Assembly: GCA_964587885.1 (NCBI GenBank)
Contig: CAZPME010000009.1
Span: 6,591-70,590, forward strand
Direction: 5' to 3'
Source: UBA60 sp964587885
GTDB lineage: Archaea; Thermoplasmatota; Poseidoniia; Poseidoniales; Poseidoniaceae
Length of the DNA stretch: 64,000 nucleotides
The first letter of the stretch is position 1. Every line of letters begins with the position of its first letter. Positions 35,687 through 44,011 of this stretch are shown here, piece by piece. A model generated the notes under the pieces. The model worked only from the letters and a program-made list of their open reading frames with translations, was not told the origin of the DNA and did not search any database. The translations under genes and the position numbers were made by a program.

Positions 35687-36913
35687 TCACCTAGTAAATT
35701 TGACTACTAATTCCTTTACTGTTGCGACCAATAACTCGGCCTCTTCTCTGGTATTATACAGGAAGAACGAAGCACGATTGGTGCTAGTTAGTCCAAGTTT
35801 TCGTAGCAATGGCTGGGCACAATGATGTCCAGTGCGTACTGCGATACCATGTGCATCTAACATATGCGCCATGTCTTCAGCGTGAAGTTTGTCGTGCAGG
35901 AATGATACGACTGAACCATCACCTTCGCCATGATTACCAAATACTCGCATCCCGTCAATAGCACGTAATTCCTGCGCTACAAAACGCGCAAGAGAGAGCG
36001 AATGGTGGTGAGTCTTCTCAATTGGCCATTGCGATAACCAATCTATCGCTGCCCCCCAACCAATAGCTTCGGCGATTTTCGGAGTACCAGCTTCAAAACG
36101 ATGCTCCCCCTCTTGGTAAGTTGAATGGTCGAGGAATACTTCGCGGATCATGTCTCCGCCACCAATGAACGGTTTCATCTCAGCAAATGTTTCTGAATTC
36201 ACCATTAAGGCACCAATACCGGTAGGACCACACATTTTGTGTGCCGATACTGCCATCATATCGCAACCAGTAGCAGTGAAATTTAGACTGTCATGCGGGG
36301 CTGCTTGAGCAGCATCAAGTAATACTCGAGCACCGGCATTATGGGCCAAACGAATTATTTCTTCGATCGGGTTTCTTGTTCCGAGTACATTTGAAGTATG
36401 AATACAGCCAACAAATTTAGCCCCCATTAATGATTCTTCAAACGCACCCATATCGAGATTCAAAGTTTCAGGGTCCATAGGAACCCACCGGATTTCAATT
36501 CCACGCTCTTCGGCAAGCATTTGCCAAGGAACTATGTCAGAATGGTGTTCCATTTCGGTTAGGACAACAACGTCGCCACGCTCAAGATTCGCCCGCCCCC
36601 AAGCATGAGCAGCGAGGTTTAGAGCCTCTGTCGTCCCTGAAGTGAATAGGAGATGTCCCTCTTTGACTCCGAACCAATCTGCGACTTTTTCCCTGGATTT
36701 TTCGTAGGCTTGAGTTGCTTCACCGGCTAGTGTATGAACCGCACGGTGAACATTACTATTCATCGTCTCATAATAATTAGACATCGCATCAATTACTTGA
36801 GAGGGCTTTTGTGTAGTGGCGGCATTATCCAAATAGACTAAGGGGCGGCCATTAGGCAATACCCGCCTTAGAATAGGGAAATCCGCACGGGCTTGTTCGG
36901 GAGAGAATGACAA
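35687..36913 (-). CDS. sufS: cysteine desulfurase SufS
   Basis: About 408 residues, PLP fold-type I. N-terminal FPILRRV...YLDNAATTQKP, HVRAVHT-like HRAVHTLAG, the PLP lysine in AVSAHKMCGPTGIG near 226, and the active cysteine loop RTGHHCAQPLL near 360. This short-loop form is the SufS (group II) class that needs SufE. I place the start at TTG 36913, because GGTGAT lies four bases upstream as in the neighbouring genes; GTG 36922 abuts the sufD stop and is the alternative. Confidence 0.95.
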   Translation of the reverse strand: MSFSPEQARADFPILRRVLPNGRPLVYLDNAATTQKPSQVIDAMSNYYETMNSNVHRAVHTLAGEATQAYEKSREKVADWFGVKEGHLLFTSGTTEALNLAAHAWGRANLERGDVVVLTEMEHHSDIVPWQMLAEERGIEIRWVPMDPETLNLDMGAFEESLMGAKFVGCIHTSNVLGTRNPIEEIIRLAHNAGARVLLDAAQAAPHDSLNFTATGCDMMAVSAHKMCGPTGIGALMVNSETFAEMKPFIGGGDMIREVFLDHSTYQEGEHRFEAGTPKIAEAIGWGAAIDWLSQWPIEKTHHHSLSLARFVAQELRAIDGMRVFGNHGEGDGSVVSFLHDKLHAEDMAHMLDAHGIAVRTGHHCAQPLLRKLGLTSTNRASFFLYNTREEAELLVATVKELVVKFTR

Positions 36914-36917
36914 AATA

Positions 36918-36923
36918 ATCACC
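36918..36923 (-). promoter_or_regulatory. GGTGAT ribosome-binding site deciding the sufS start
   Basis: GGTGAT on the minus strand, four bases before TTG 36913. It overlaps the sufD stop codon. The same element precedes sufE (3-nt spacer) and, as GGTGGC, sufB. Confidence 0.55.
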
Positions 36924-38050
36924 TAAATTAGGTCGCAATCCAAATGCACCATCAATAATGTTCGTAATTGGTCGACAAGGACTGGTGATTTGAAATCTCC
37001 AAAGGCATCCATTAGAAAGCCCTCGACGATGACATCTTTGGAGGTTTTCTCATCCAACCCACGGCTCATCAAATAGAATAATTGTGACGGATCTAATGGC
37101 GATGATGCTGCACCATGATTGGCACTCACATCATCTGCGAGCACTTCCAATTCAGGAATGGCATCGGCCTTGGCTTTGTTGGAAAGCAAGAGATTGCGGA
37201 AGACCTGCCCTGAGTCTGTTTTCTGTGCATCTGGGGAAATTAGTAAACGACCGGTTCCAATACTCCTACTTTTACCATCACAAGCAGCATGCATTTGTAC
37301 TTGGCTTCGATTATTTCCAACTTCATGAGTAATCTCAATGTGATGGTCATCTTGACGCTTAGCATCTCCATGTACGGCGATATTAACTCCGAGGTCAGAA
37401 CCTGGTGCGGCTAGCAAATAACGCAAATCTGATTTGACTCTACTACCGCCAACAGAAAGGGTCGAAGTTTGAAAGGTTGCATCTCTACCGAGTTGGAAAG
37501 CCTCGCTACGAAGGATAATTGCCTCCGAATCCATGCGATTGTATAGATATTCACGAACCTTAGCATTGTCTCCAATTACACCTTCGCGAAGAAGTCCAAC
37601 CCAACTCGCTTCACCGCGCATAGAAGTGGCTAATTCCACTTCAGCTTCAGCCCCAATATCAAGTAGCAAATGGAGTGAGGATGCATGTCCTGAACCAGTA
37701 ATATCGATTCTTATAGGTTGTTCACCAACCCATGCCTTAGGCACCGATAGTACCATTGCCCTACCTTGTGAAACCGCTCTCTGAAATGAAGAAGTTAAGT
37801 GGTCGTGAGAAAATACTGAGCCTAACTCAGAGTAATCTGTTGGCTGAGCCGGCCGCAATACAATCCGCGAATCGACTTCTGTACCATCGAGATTGGATAA
37901 TTTGAAATCGCAAATTACTGCAGTTGGGACTTCTTCAATGTTACCAGTAGGGTGCATTTTTCGCCACGGTGAGTAGCGCCATAAGTGGTTAGAGCGCTTA
38001 GGCTCAGGTAATGACAAGTAATGCTCGATTGAAGATCCCACTACAATCAC
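36923..38050 (-). CDS. sufD: Fe-S assembly scaffold subunit SufD
   Basis: 375 residues. The C-terminal SufBD core is clear: SDLRYLLAAPGSDLGVNI, GVNGxxRSIGTGR-like DGKSRSIGTGRLLISPDAQKTDSGQ, SNHGAA-like VSANHGAASSPLDPSQLFYLMSRGLDEK, closing with FGDF. The N-terminal part is shorter and divergent, as usual in SufD. The GTG at 38050 overlaps the sufB stop by GTGA; a second GTG at 38041 lies four bases after GGTGAT and may be the true start. Partner of SufB and SufC. Confidence 0.92.
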   Translation of the reverse strand: MIVVGSSIEHYLSLPEPKRSNHLWRYSPWRKMHPTGNIEEVPTAVICDFKLSNLDGTEVDSRIVLRPAQPTDYSELGSVFSHDHLTSSFQRAVSQGRAMVLSVPKAWVGEQPIRIDITGSGHASSLHLLLDIGAEAEVELATSMRGEASWVGLLREGVIGDNAKVREYLYNRMDSEAIILRSEAFQLGRDATFQTSTLSVGGSRVKSDLRYLLAAPGSDLGVNIAVHGDAKRQDDHHIEITHEVGNNRSQVQMHAACDGKSRSIGTGRLLISPDAQKTDSGQVFRNLLLSNKAKADAIPELEVLADDVSANHGAASSPLDPSQLFYLMSRGLDEKTSKDVIVEGFLMDAFGDFKSPVLVDQLRTLLMVHLDCDLI

Positions 38051-39456
38051 CCGATTGCGCCTTCCATTTCAATCTCCAATAGACGGTTCAGTTCAACAGC
38101 GTATTCCATCGGTAATTCACGGGTAAAGGGTTCAAAAAAGCCATTGACAATCATCCCCATTGCCTCTTCTTCAGTATGACCTCTGCTCATCAAATAGAAT
38201 AATTGGTCACCACTAACTTTGGAAACCGATGCCTCATGTTCAACTCGACATGATGAATTACCAACTTCCATAGTTGGATAGGTATCTGAACGGCTATCCT
38301 CATCAAGGAGCAGCGCGTCACAAATGACATTTATCTTACAATTTGCAGCCTTCGGCAAGACTTGCACCATTCCCCGATAAGAGGAACGACCGCCATTTTT
38401 GGAAATCGATTTTGAAAGAATGTTGCTGGTTGTATTTGGTGCTAAATGATGAACCTTTGAACCAGCATCTTGATGCTGCCCATCTCCTGCATAAGCCACC
38501 GAGATTACTTCGGCATGAGCACCTTCACCTTTTAGGATTACAGCAGGATATTTCATAGTCAACTTTGAACCGATGTTCCCATCAACCCACTCAATGGTTG
38601 CATTTGCTTCAGCAACTCCTCTCTTGGTTACTAAATTATAGACATTATTGGACCAGTTTTGAACCGTCGTGTAGCGAATAGTGGCACCTTTCTTGGCAAT
38701 AAGTTCCACAACCGCAGAATGAAGAGAATCGGTGGAATAAGTTGGTGCTGTACAACCCTCGACATAGTTGATACTACTACCCTCGTCGGCGATAATCATA
38801 GTTCTCTCAAATTGGCCCATGTTTTTGGCATTGATGCGAAAATATGCTTGCACTGGCATTTCGACCTGTACTCCCTTCGGAACATAGATGAATGAACCAC
38901 CAGACCATACCGCAGTATTTAGGGCACTGAACTTATTGTCGGCATACGGTACAACACTGCAAAAATATTCTTTGACGATATCCTCGTGTTCTTTCAAACC
39001 AGTATCCATATCGAAAAACAACACTCCTTGTTCCATCAAGTCTTCGCGAATGCTATGGTAAACTGCTTCTGATTCATATTGGGCAGTGACGCCACCAAGC
39101 CATTTTTGCTCGGCTTCAGGAATCCCCAGTCGGTCGAAAGTATTCTTGATGTCATCGGGAACATCATCCCAATCACTTTCGGTGCCTAAACTAGATTTAA
39201 GGAAATATGTAACAGCATCAAAATCAATTGATTTAATCAATTCCTCGTTACCCCAGTCTGGCATTTCCCTTTCAACGAAATGCCGATATGCTTTGACCCG
39301 AATCTCAGTCATCCATTCAGGCTCATCCTTCAAAGCGGAAATATCACGAACTACTTGTTCGGACAAACCGTTATCAAATCGAATAGTCGAGTTCTCAGGG
39401 TCGTGAAAACCAAACCGGTAATCGCCAACAGCATCTCGGGCAGAATCTTTGCTCAT
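38047..39456 (-). CDS. sufB: Fe-S assembly scaffold subunit SufB
   Basis: 469 residues. EMPDWGNEELIKSIDFDAVTYF, GVLFFDMDTGLKEHEDIVKEYF, SGGSFIYVPKGVQVEMPVQAYFRINA, EGCTAPTYSTDSLHSAVVE and KVSGDQLFYLMSRG are canonical SufB stretches. With SufC and SufD it forms the cluster-building scaffold. The ATG at 39456 shares its A with the sufC stop (TGATG) and has GGTGGC three bases before TTG-ATG; coupling with sufC is near certain. Confidence 0.97.
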   Translation of the reverse strand: MSKDSARDAVGDYRFGFHDPENSTIRFDNGLSEQVVRDISALKDEPEWMTEIRVKAYRHFVEREMPDWGNEELIKSIDFDAVTYFLKSSLGTESDWDDVPDDIKNTFDRLGIPEAEQKWLGGVTAQYESEAVYHSIREDLMEQGVLFFDMDTGLKEHEDIVKEYFCSVVPYADNKFSALNTAVWSGGSFIYVPKGVQVEMPVQAYFRINAKNMGQFERTMIIADEGSSINYVEGCTAPTYSTDSLHSAVVELIAKKGATIRYTTVQNWSNNVYNLVTKRGVAEANATIEWVDGNIGSKLTMKYPAVILKGEGAHAEVISVAYAGDGQHQDAGSKVHHLAPNTTSNILSKSISKNGGRSSYRGMVQVLPKAANCKINVICDALLLDEDSRSDTYPTMEVGNSSCRVEHEASVSKVSGDQLFYLMSRGHTEEEAMGMIVNGFFEPFTRELPMEYAVELNRLLEIEMEGAIG

Positions 39457-40205
39457 CAAGCCACCTCAACTTCGATACCTTCGTATCCTTGATTCTCAAC
39501 TTCCATGGCTAGGTTAGCCGTTCCGGATTTGACGATTTTTCCATTGAGCATGATGTGAACAAAATCTGGTTTTACATAGTCGAGGAGCCTCTGATAGTGG
39601 GTAATTACTAGGCACCCTGCGACTCCAGTAATCTCATTCACTCCGCCAGCTACAGTACGTAGAGCATCGATATCAAGGCCGGAATCTGTCTCGTCAAGAA
39701 TTGCCAAAGTAGGATTCAAAAGCAACATTTGCAGTATTTCCAATCGCTTCTTCTCACCACCGCTAAAACCATCGTTGACGTAGCGAGAAAGGAAACTCTT
39801 GTCTACACCAAGTTTCTCCATTGCCGCGTTTAATTCAACACGAAATTCACGAGCAGTGGGGGCGTTATCACCACGAATGGCTTGAACCGACTTGCGCAAG
39901 AATTTGCCAACTTGAACTCCGGGTATTGCTTGTGGATACTGGAATGAGAGGAACATCCCTGCCCGAGCACGCTCAAATACTTCTAATTCCTCAAGTGGGC
40001 GACCTTGGAAAAAGATTGAACCTCCAGTGATTTCATAGGAAGGGTGGCCCATTAAAGCGAATGCCAAGGTAGATTTTCCCGAACCATTACGACCCATAAT
40101 GGCATGAACTTCTCCGACATTAATTTCAAGCGACAGCCCATTGAGAATCTGCACTCCATCAACACAAACCTCAAGGTCGACTACTTTCAGCAACTCATCT
40201 GACAT
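39456..40205 (-). CDS. sufC: Fe-S assembly ATPase SufC
   Basis: 249 residues. Walker A GRNGSGKST, SufC-type LSFQYPQAIPGV, signature FSGGEKKRLEILQMLL, Walker B LAILDETDSGLDIDAL and the switch His in VITHYQRLL. The sequence DSGLD and the ending KSGTANLAMEVENQGYEGIE are typical. An in-frame extension to 40352 has no family similarity, so ATG 40205 is chosen. First gene of the minus-strand suf operon. Its leader carries a perfect hairpin at 40208-40224, two bases before the start codon. Confidence 0.96.
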   Translation of the reverse strand: MSDELLKVVDLEVCVDGVQILNGLSLEINVGEVHAIMGRNGSGKSTLAFALMGHPSYEITGGSIFFQGRPLEELEVFERARAGMFLSFQYPQAIPGVQVGKFLRKSVQAIRGDNAPTAREFRVELNAAMEKLGVDKSFLSRYVNDGFSGGEKKRLEILQMLLLNPTLAILDETDSGLDIDALRTVAGGVNEITGVAGCLVITHYQRLLDYVKPDFVHIMLNGKIVKSGTANLAMEVENQGYEGIEVEVA

Positions 40206-40207
40206 TT

Positions 40208-40224
40208 TCGTCCCTACGGGACGA
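40208..40224 (-). promoter_or_regulatory. perfect hairpin in the sufC leader
   Basis: TCGTCCC-TAC-GGGACGA on the plus strand: 7-bp stem, 3-nt loop, ending two bases before the sufC ATG. If transcribed it would sit on top of the initiation region; it could also be a DNA operator for an iron or sulfur regulator. No direct evidence for either. Confidence 0.4.
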
Positions 40225-40309
40225 GGGAAAACACTGCTCCTTATGAAACGATGCTTTACCAAATCGGGACTAAGCGAGGCATAAAGAGGGGGTGGGCAGA
40301 GGCGAATAC

Positions 40310-40816
40310 ATGGTCGAGGACAAGGTTCTAGATGATGACGACCTCGTTGCACAGTATCGTATCGAATCGCATGAGTCCATTGCTGTCGAAGCAGAACGTC
40401 GAATCGCCTCTACAACCCCTATGCAGGAGCGCATTAGGTTGCGCGCATTATCACTGAAAGATTTGGTAGAAAGTGACCCTTCTCATCCTGATTTGAAAGC
40501 GGCATTACTCGAACGTTTAGGTCCAGTTCGAGCGGCCTTAGATGAGCACGGTGGCGGGTTAGAAATTGCCAACATTGGAACCACGGATGAGGGCCTACAT
40601 ATGGTGCTAGACTTGACCGGAGCCTGCTTATCATGCGGATCTGCCCCTGGTACACTCGCGGGATTGCGTTCAGACCTTGAAGCAGATACGGAAATAATAT
40701 CGATTAGATTTTCCATCAACCTATTGGATACATTCGATGAACTGGGTCGGGAATTTGTCCTTGCACATGGTGGGGTTGAATTTGTTAATCCGAATGATAT
40801 TGGTGGAAGTGTTTAG
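40310..40816 (+). CDS. NifU C-terminal-domain (Nfu-like) Fe-S carrier
   Basis: 168 residues. A helical acidic N-terminal half precedes the Nfu domain: RAALDEHGGGLEI, then GACLSCGSAPGTL with the cluster-binding CxxC, then ISIRFSIN. Such proteins carry Fe-S clusters to targets. The ATG at 40310 has GAGG about eight bases upstream; a GTG at 40292 is possible. It is divergent from the suf operon, sharing a ~100-base promoter region, which supports joint function. Followed by tgtA after three bases. Confidence 0.85.
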   Translation: MVEDKVLDDDDLVAQYRIESHESIAVEAERRIASTTPMQERIRLRALSLKDLVESDPSHPDLKAALLERLGPVRAALDEHGGGLEIANIGTTDEGLHMVLDLTGACLSCGSAPGTLAGLRSDLEADTEIISIRFSINLLDTFDELGREFVLAHGGVEFVNPNDIGGSV

Positions 40817-40819
40817 GAA

Positions 40820-42958
40820 ATGGAAACATTGAGGCCCGACCCTAAACCTTGCCGTCCCCAAGACAAGGGATTATTTGAGATCACAAAACGGGATGGATGG
40901 GCAAGAATTGGGAAATTTCACACCGAGCACGGGATAATTAACACCCCTACTCTATTACCGGTTATCAATCCGAATATTCGCACAATCCCACCGCGTGAAA
41001 TGTGGGATAAATACGGTATTGAAGCACTTATTACAAACTCGTACATAATTTGGAAACATGAGAAACTAAGCCAGCCAGCTCTCAATTCAGGAATTCATGA
41101 ATTACTTGATTTCCCGGGCATGATAATGACCGATTCTGGTACTTTCCAATCCTACATCTATGGAGATGTGGAAGTCAGTAATGAAGAAATTGTCGCATTT
41201 CAGAGAGACATTGGAGTCGATGTGGCGACTATGCTCGATGTCTTTACCCGCCCAGACATGAGTTATGAAGAATGGTCGGGGGGTGTTGAGACCACCCATC
41301 AGCGCGCAAGCAGCGCTCTAACAGCCGCAAAAGACACCTTGCTCAACGGCCCAATCCAAGGTGGTCTGGACGTTGATTTGCGCAAGAGGTCGGCTCAATT
41401 AATGGGCCAAGAGGGGTTCGCAATTCATCCCATTGGCGGCATTGTCCCCCTCATGGAAGAGCATGATTATTCTCGCTTGTTTGAAATTATTCTACACATT
41501 CGCACAACGATTCCGAGCGAGCGACCTGCTCACATGTTTGGCTGTGGTCATCCGATTTTATTTCCCTTTGCTATTGCACTGGGAGTTGATTTGTTTGATT
41601 CGGCCGCATACGTTCTTTTCGCCCGTGATGGGCGTCTTTTAACCCCTACCGGTACTGTTCATCTTGAAGGTTTGAATGAATGGACCTATCCTGCCCCTAG
41701 CCTATTTGGGGTCACTCCTGAACAGGTTAGGAAGATGAATTCAGATGAACGCTGTGCAATTTTAGCACGAGCGAACCTTGAGGTGACTTTGGCTGAATTA
41801 GCGCGCTGCCGACAGGCCGTTCGTGATGGGAAGATTTGGCAATTGGCTGAGCTTCGCAGTAATTGTAATCCCGAATTAAAAGCTGCTTGGAACTACCTAA
41901 TGCGTGATTACGAGTGCCCTGAAGGCTTTGATGAGTTAACCCAAGCACAACATCTGCAACGCTCTGGAGGAATTCGTTTAATGCTAGATTCACCTACTAA
42001 CAGGCCAGACCTAAATCTAATGCGACAGACCTTGGCTGAACGCTGGACGCCACCCCCGACTACCGGCTGGAACGGGAAAGGAGAACATCGATTTGTCGTA
42101 ATTTTTGCCACCGCAGAAGCGCCCTGGCGAATAAGCATTGGCGAGCATGTCAAACGCCTGCTGACTCTCAATCCAGCAGCCATCCCAATGATTTCAACAC
42201 CAATAGGTTTACTTCCATATTCACTTGAAGATATCAATCCTCATGCACATTTATCCCACCTAATATCCGAGCGAAGGGGTTTCGATGAGGCCTTTATTGA
42301 GGAAGAATTAATCGCTTTGGGATTGGATGGATTTTCTCGGAATATCATATTCCATATTGAAGAAGAGCGGGAAATGCAAGAACTACTTGATGCGATGTTA
42401 CAGGCAAAGATGCCTGGAGAAATAGACTTGTCAGCGCTTGAAAACAAGGATGATTTACGAGCAGTTGAAGAATGGATGAAGACCTGGTCAGCAGTGGACA
42501 AATTATCCCTTTTTGCCAATGTATCTCCAGATGATTCTTGGCCCGCCCTAAAGGGTGGAAAGATGGTGATGTCTCGCACGGGCAGAGTAAAGAATATTCT
42601 AACCCACAATGGCCACCATATTGCCTCACCACGATTAACCGATGGAGGATTATCACTCACCCTTGAAGGGGCCAAATGGATTCACTCATTATCCAAGACA
42701 AATGATGGGAAAGTCTCAGGCCCAGCAAGAGTTGTTGTTGATTCAGACGCTGAACCCTTTGTTCGTCAAGGGCGTAACGTCTTTCACGGTTTTTGTATCG
42801 ATGCCGACCCTACACTTAGTGCCGGTCAAGCCTGCCTGATTGTCAATGTTGATGGCGAATTAATTGGACATGGAATTTCACAAGTAAATAAACGGGAGTT
42901 GATGGCATTCCGAAAGGGGATTGCGATTAAAGTTCGTGACGGCGTAAAGGACGAATAG
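40820..42958 (+). CDS. tgtA: archaeosine-type tRNA-guanine transglycosylase with PUA domain, zinc-site residues missing
   Basis: 712 residues. The catalytic TIM barrel (about 15-345) keeps DSGTFQ (Asp105), GPIQGG, GGIVPLME, FGCGHP and VDLFDSAAY, so base exchange at G15 of tRNA should be possible. Around residues 288-320, where archaeal Tgt has a CxCxxC...H zinc site, this protein reads WTYPAPSLFGVTPEQ and ILARANLEV, with no cysteines or histidine. A middle region (about 420-560, FVVIFATAEAPWRIS, PIGLLPYSLEDI) resembles the extra domain of archaeal Tgt/ArcS. The last ~75 residues are a PUA domain (ARVVVDSDAEPFVRQGRNVF ... GISQVNKREL). Role: archaeosine synthesis in tRNA (family knowledge). Confidence 0.92.
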   Translation: METLRPDPKPCRPQDKGLFEITKRDGWARIGKFHTEHGIINTPTLLPVINPNIRTIPPREMWDKYGIEALITNSYIIWKHEKLSQPALNSGIHELLDFPGMIMTDSGTFQSYIYGDVEVSNEEIVAFQRDIGVDVATMLDVFTRPDMSYEEWSGGVETTHQRASSALTAAKDTLLNGPIQGGLDVDLRKRSAQLMGQEGFAIHPIGGIVPLMEEHDYSRLFEIILHIRTTIPSERPAHMFGCGHPILFPFAIALGVDLFDSAAYVLFARDGRLLTPTGTVHLEGLNEWTYPAPSLFGVTPEQVRKMNSDERCAILARANLEVTLAELARCRQAVRDGKIWQLAELRSNCNPELKAAWNYLMRDYECPEGFDELTQAQHLQRSGGIRLMLDSPTNRPDLNLMRQTLAERWTPPPTTGWNGKGEHRFVVIFATAEAPWRISIGEHVKRLLTLNPAAIPMISTPIGLLPYSLEDINPHAHLSHLISERRGFDEAFIEEELIALGLDGFSRNIIFHIEEEREMQELLDAMLQAKMPGEIDLSALENKDDLRAVEEWMKTWSAVDKLSLFANVSPDDSWPALKGGKMVMSRTGRVKNILTHNGHHIASPRLTDGGLSLTLEGAKWIHSLSKTNDGKVSGPARVVVDSDAEPFVRQGRNVFHGFCIDADPTLSAGQACLIVNVDGELIGHGISQVNKRELMAFRKGIAIKVRDGVKDE

Positions 42959-42975
42959 CCACAGACCTCAAAGAC

Positions 42976-42990
42976 CGCACCTACGGTGCG
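42976..42990 (+). terminator. perfect 6-bp hairpin between tgtA and the ABC operon
   Basis: CGCACC-TAC-GGTGCG, 17 bases after the tgtA stop and just ahead of the GGTGG ribosome site of the next gene. Same 3-nt TAC loop as the hairpins at 16309 and 40208. Could end the tgtA transcript or shape the next leader. Confidence 0.4.
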
Positions 42991-43006
42991 ATAAGTGGTG
43001 GAAGCG

Positions 43007-44011
43007 ATGGATGATGTTTACGTTGTCGAAACCAATAACCTGGTCAAATCGTACGGTAAACATGTGGCATTGGACGATTTGAGCCTCAAAATCAAGAGTG
43101 GAGCCACTGGCTTATTAGGTCCAAATGGTGCTGGAAAATCTACCATGATAAAGACCCTGCTGGGTTTGATTGGAGTCACCTCAGGTGAAGGTAAAGTACT
43201 CGGATATGACATTCGCTCCCAAGGTGAATATATCCGCAGTAGAATTGGCTACATGCCGGAATATGATTGCCTCACACCCGGCCTCGAAGCAATTCACCAA
43301 GTCACTTATTCGGGAGAATTAATGGGTATGAATCCAACTTCTGCCATGCAAAGAGCCCATGAAGTTCTCGAATATGTTGGTCTTCGTGACCAACGATATC
43401 GAAAAATTGAGACATTTTCTACCGGTATGGCTCAGGCGACCAAACTCGCTTGCTCAATTATTCATGACCCTGAATTAATTATCGCCGATGAGCCTAGTAA
43501 TGGACTCGACTCTCGGGCACGAGAATTCATGCTCAATACCCTTGAACAAATAGTCGGAGATGGAGGACGTAGCCTTCTCATGGCGAGCCATTTGATGGAG
43601 GATGTTGAACGAGTCTGCGACAGAATAGTAATGTTGCATAAAGGCAAATTAATCGCTCAAGGTAGGATTGAAGACCTCAAATCAATCGACCAAGAAATCG
43701 AAATCCATGTCTGGGGTCATGCTAGTGACCTCGAGCGAGAATTGGGTGCTTCTGGATTGGATGTTCGTCGCACTGGGCGGGTAATGAGAGTTGTAAAAAA
43801 CGATGAAGACACCTATACTAACATCATCGGTTGTGCAGCGAAAACTGGTTCACAAATTCGCCAAATGAGCGACCATGAGCCTAGTCTTGAGGATCTATTT
43901 CTCGTAATAATGGAACGCTTAGGATATTCAGTAAAGTCATCTTCAGACCTCATGGGAGATACTCCTAGCGGTCGTAAAGTCGATGCTCCTGCAGAACTAA
44001 GAGGTGACTGA
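43007..44011 (+). CDS. ABC transporter ATPase 1 of a two-ATPase/two-permease cassette
   Basis: 334 residues. Walker A GPNGAGKSTM, Q-loop region IGYMPEYDCL, degenerate signature FSTGMAQATKLA instead of LSGGQ, Walker B LIIADEPSNGLDS and switch His in MASHLMED. The C-terminal ~110 residues form an accessory domain (DQEIEIHVWGHASDLE). It belongs to the ABC-2/CcmA-type ATPases used with two-gene permeases. ATG 43007 follows GGTGG by five bases; the GTG at 42995 is less likely. The next gene starts directly after the stop. Confidence 0.9.
   Translation: MDDVYVVETNNLVKSYGKHVALDDLSLKIKSGATGLLGPNGAGKSTMIKTLLGLIGVTSGEGKVLGYDIRSQGEYIRSRIGYMPEYDCLTPGLEAIHQVTYSGELMGMNPTSAMQRAHEVLEYVGLRDQRYRKIETFSTGMAQATKLACSIIHDPELIIADEPSNGLDSRAREFMLNTLEQIVGDGGRSLLMASHLMEDVERVCDRIVMLHKGKLIAQGRIEDLKSIDQEIEIHVWGHASDLERELGASGLDVRRTGRVMRVVKNDEDTYTNIIGCAAKTGSQIRQMSDHEPSLEDLFLVIMERLGYSVKSSSDLMGDTPSGRKVDAPAELRGD

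Noticed and set aside
40206..40352. N-terminal extension of SufC
   Set aside because: Pro/Arg-rich translation of the promoter region; SufC begins at ATG 40205.
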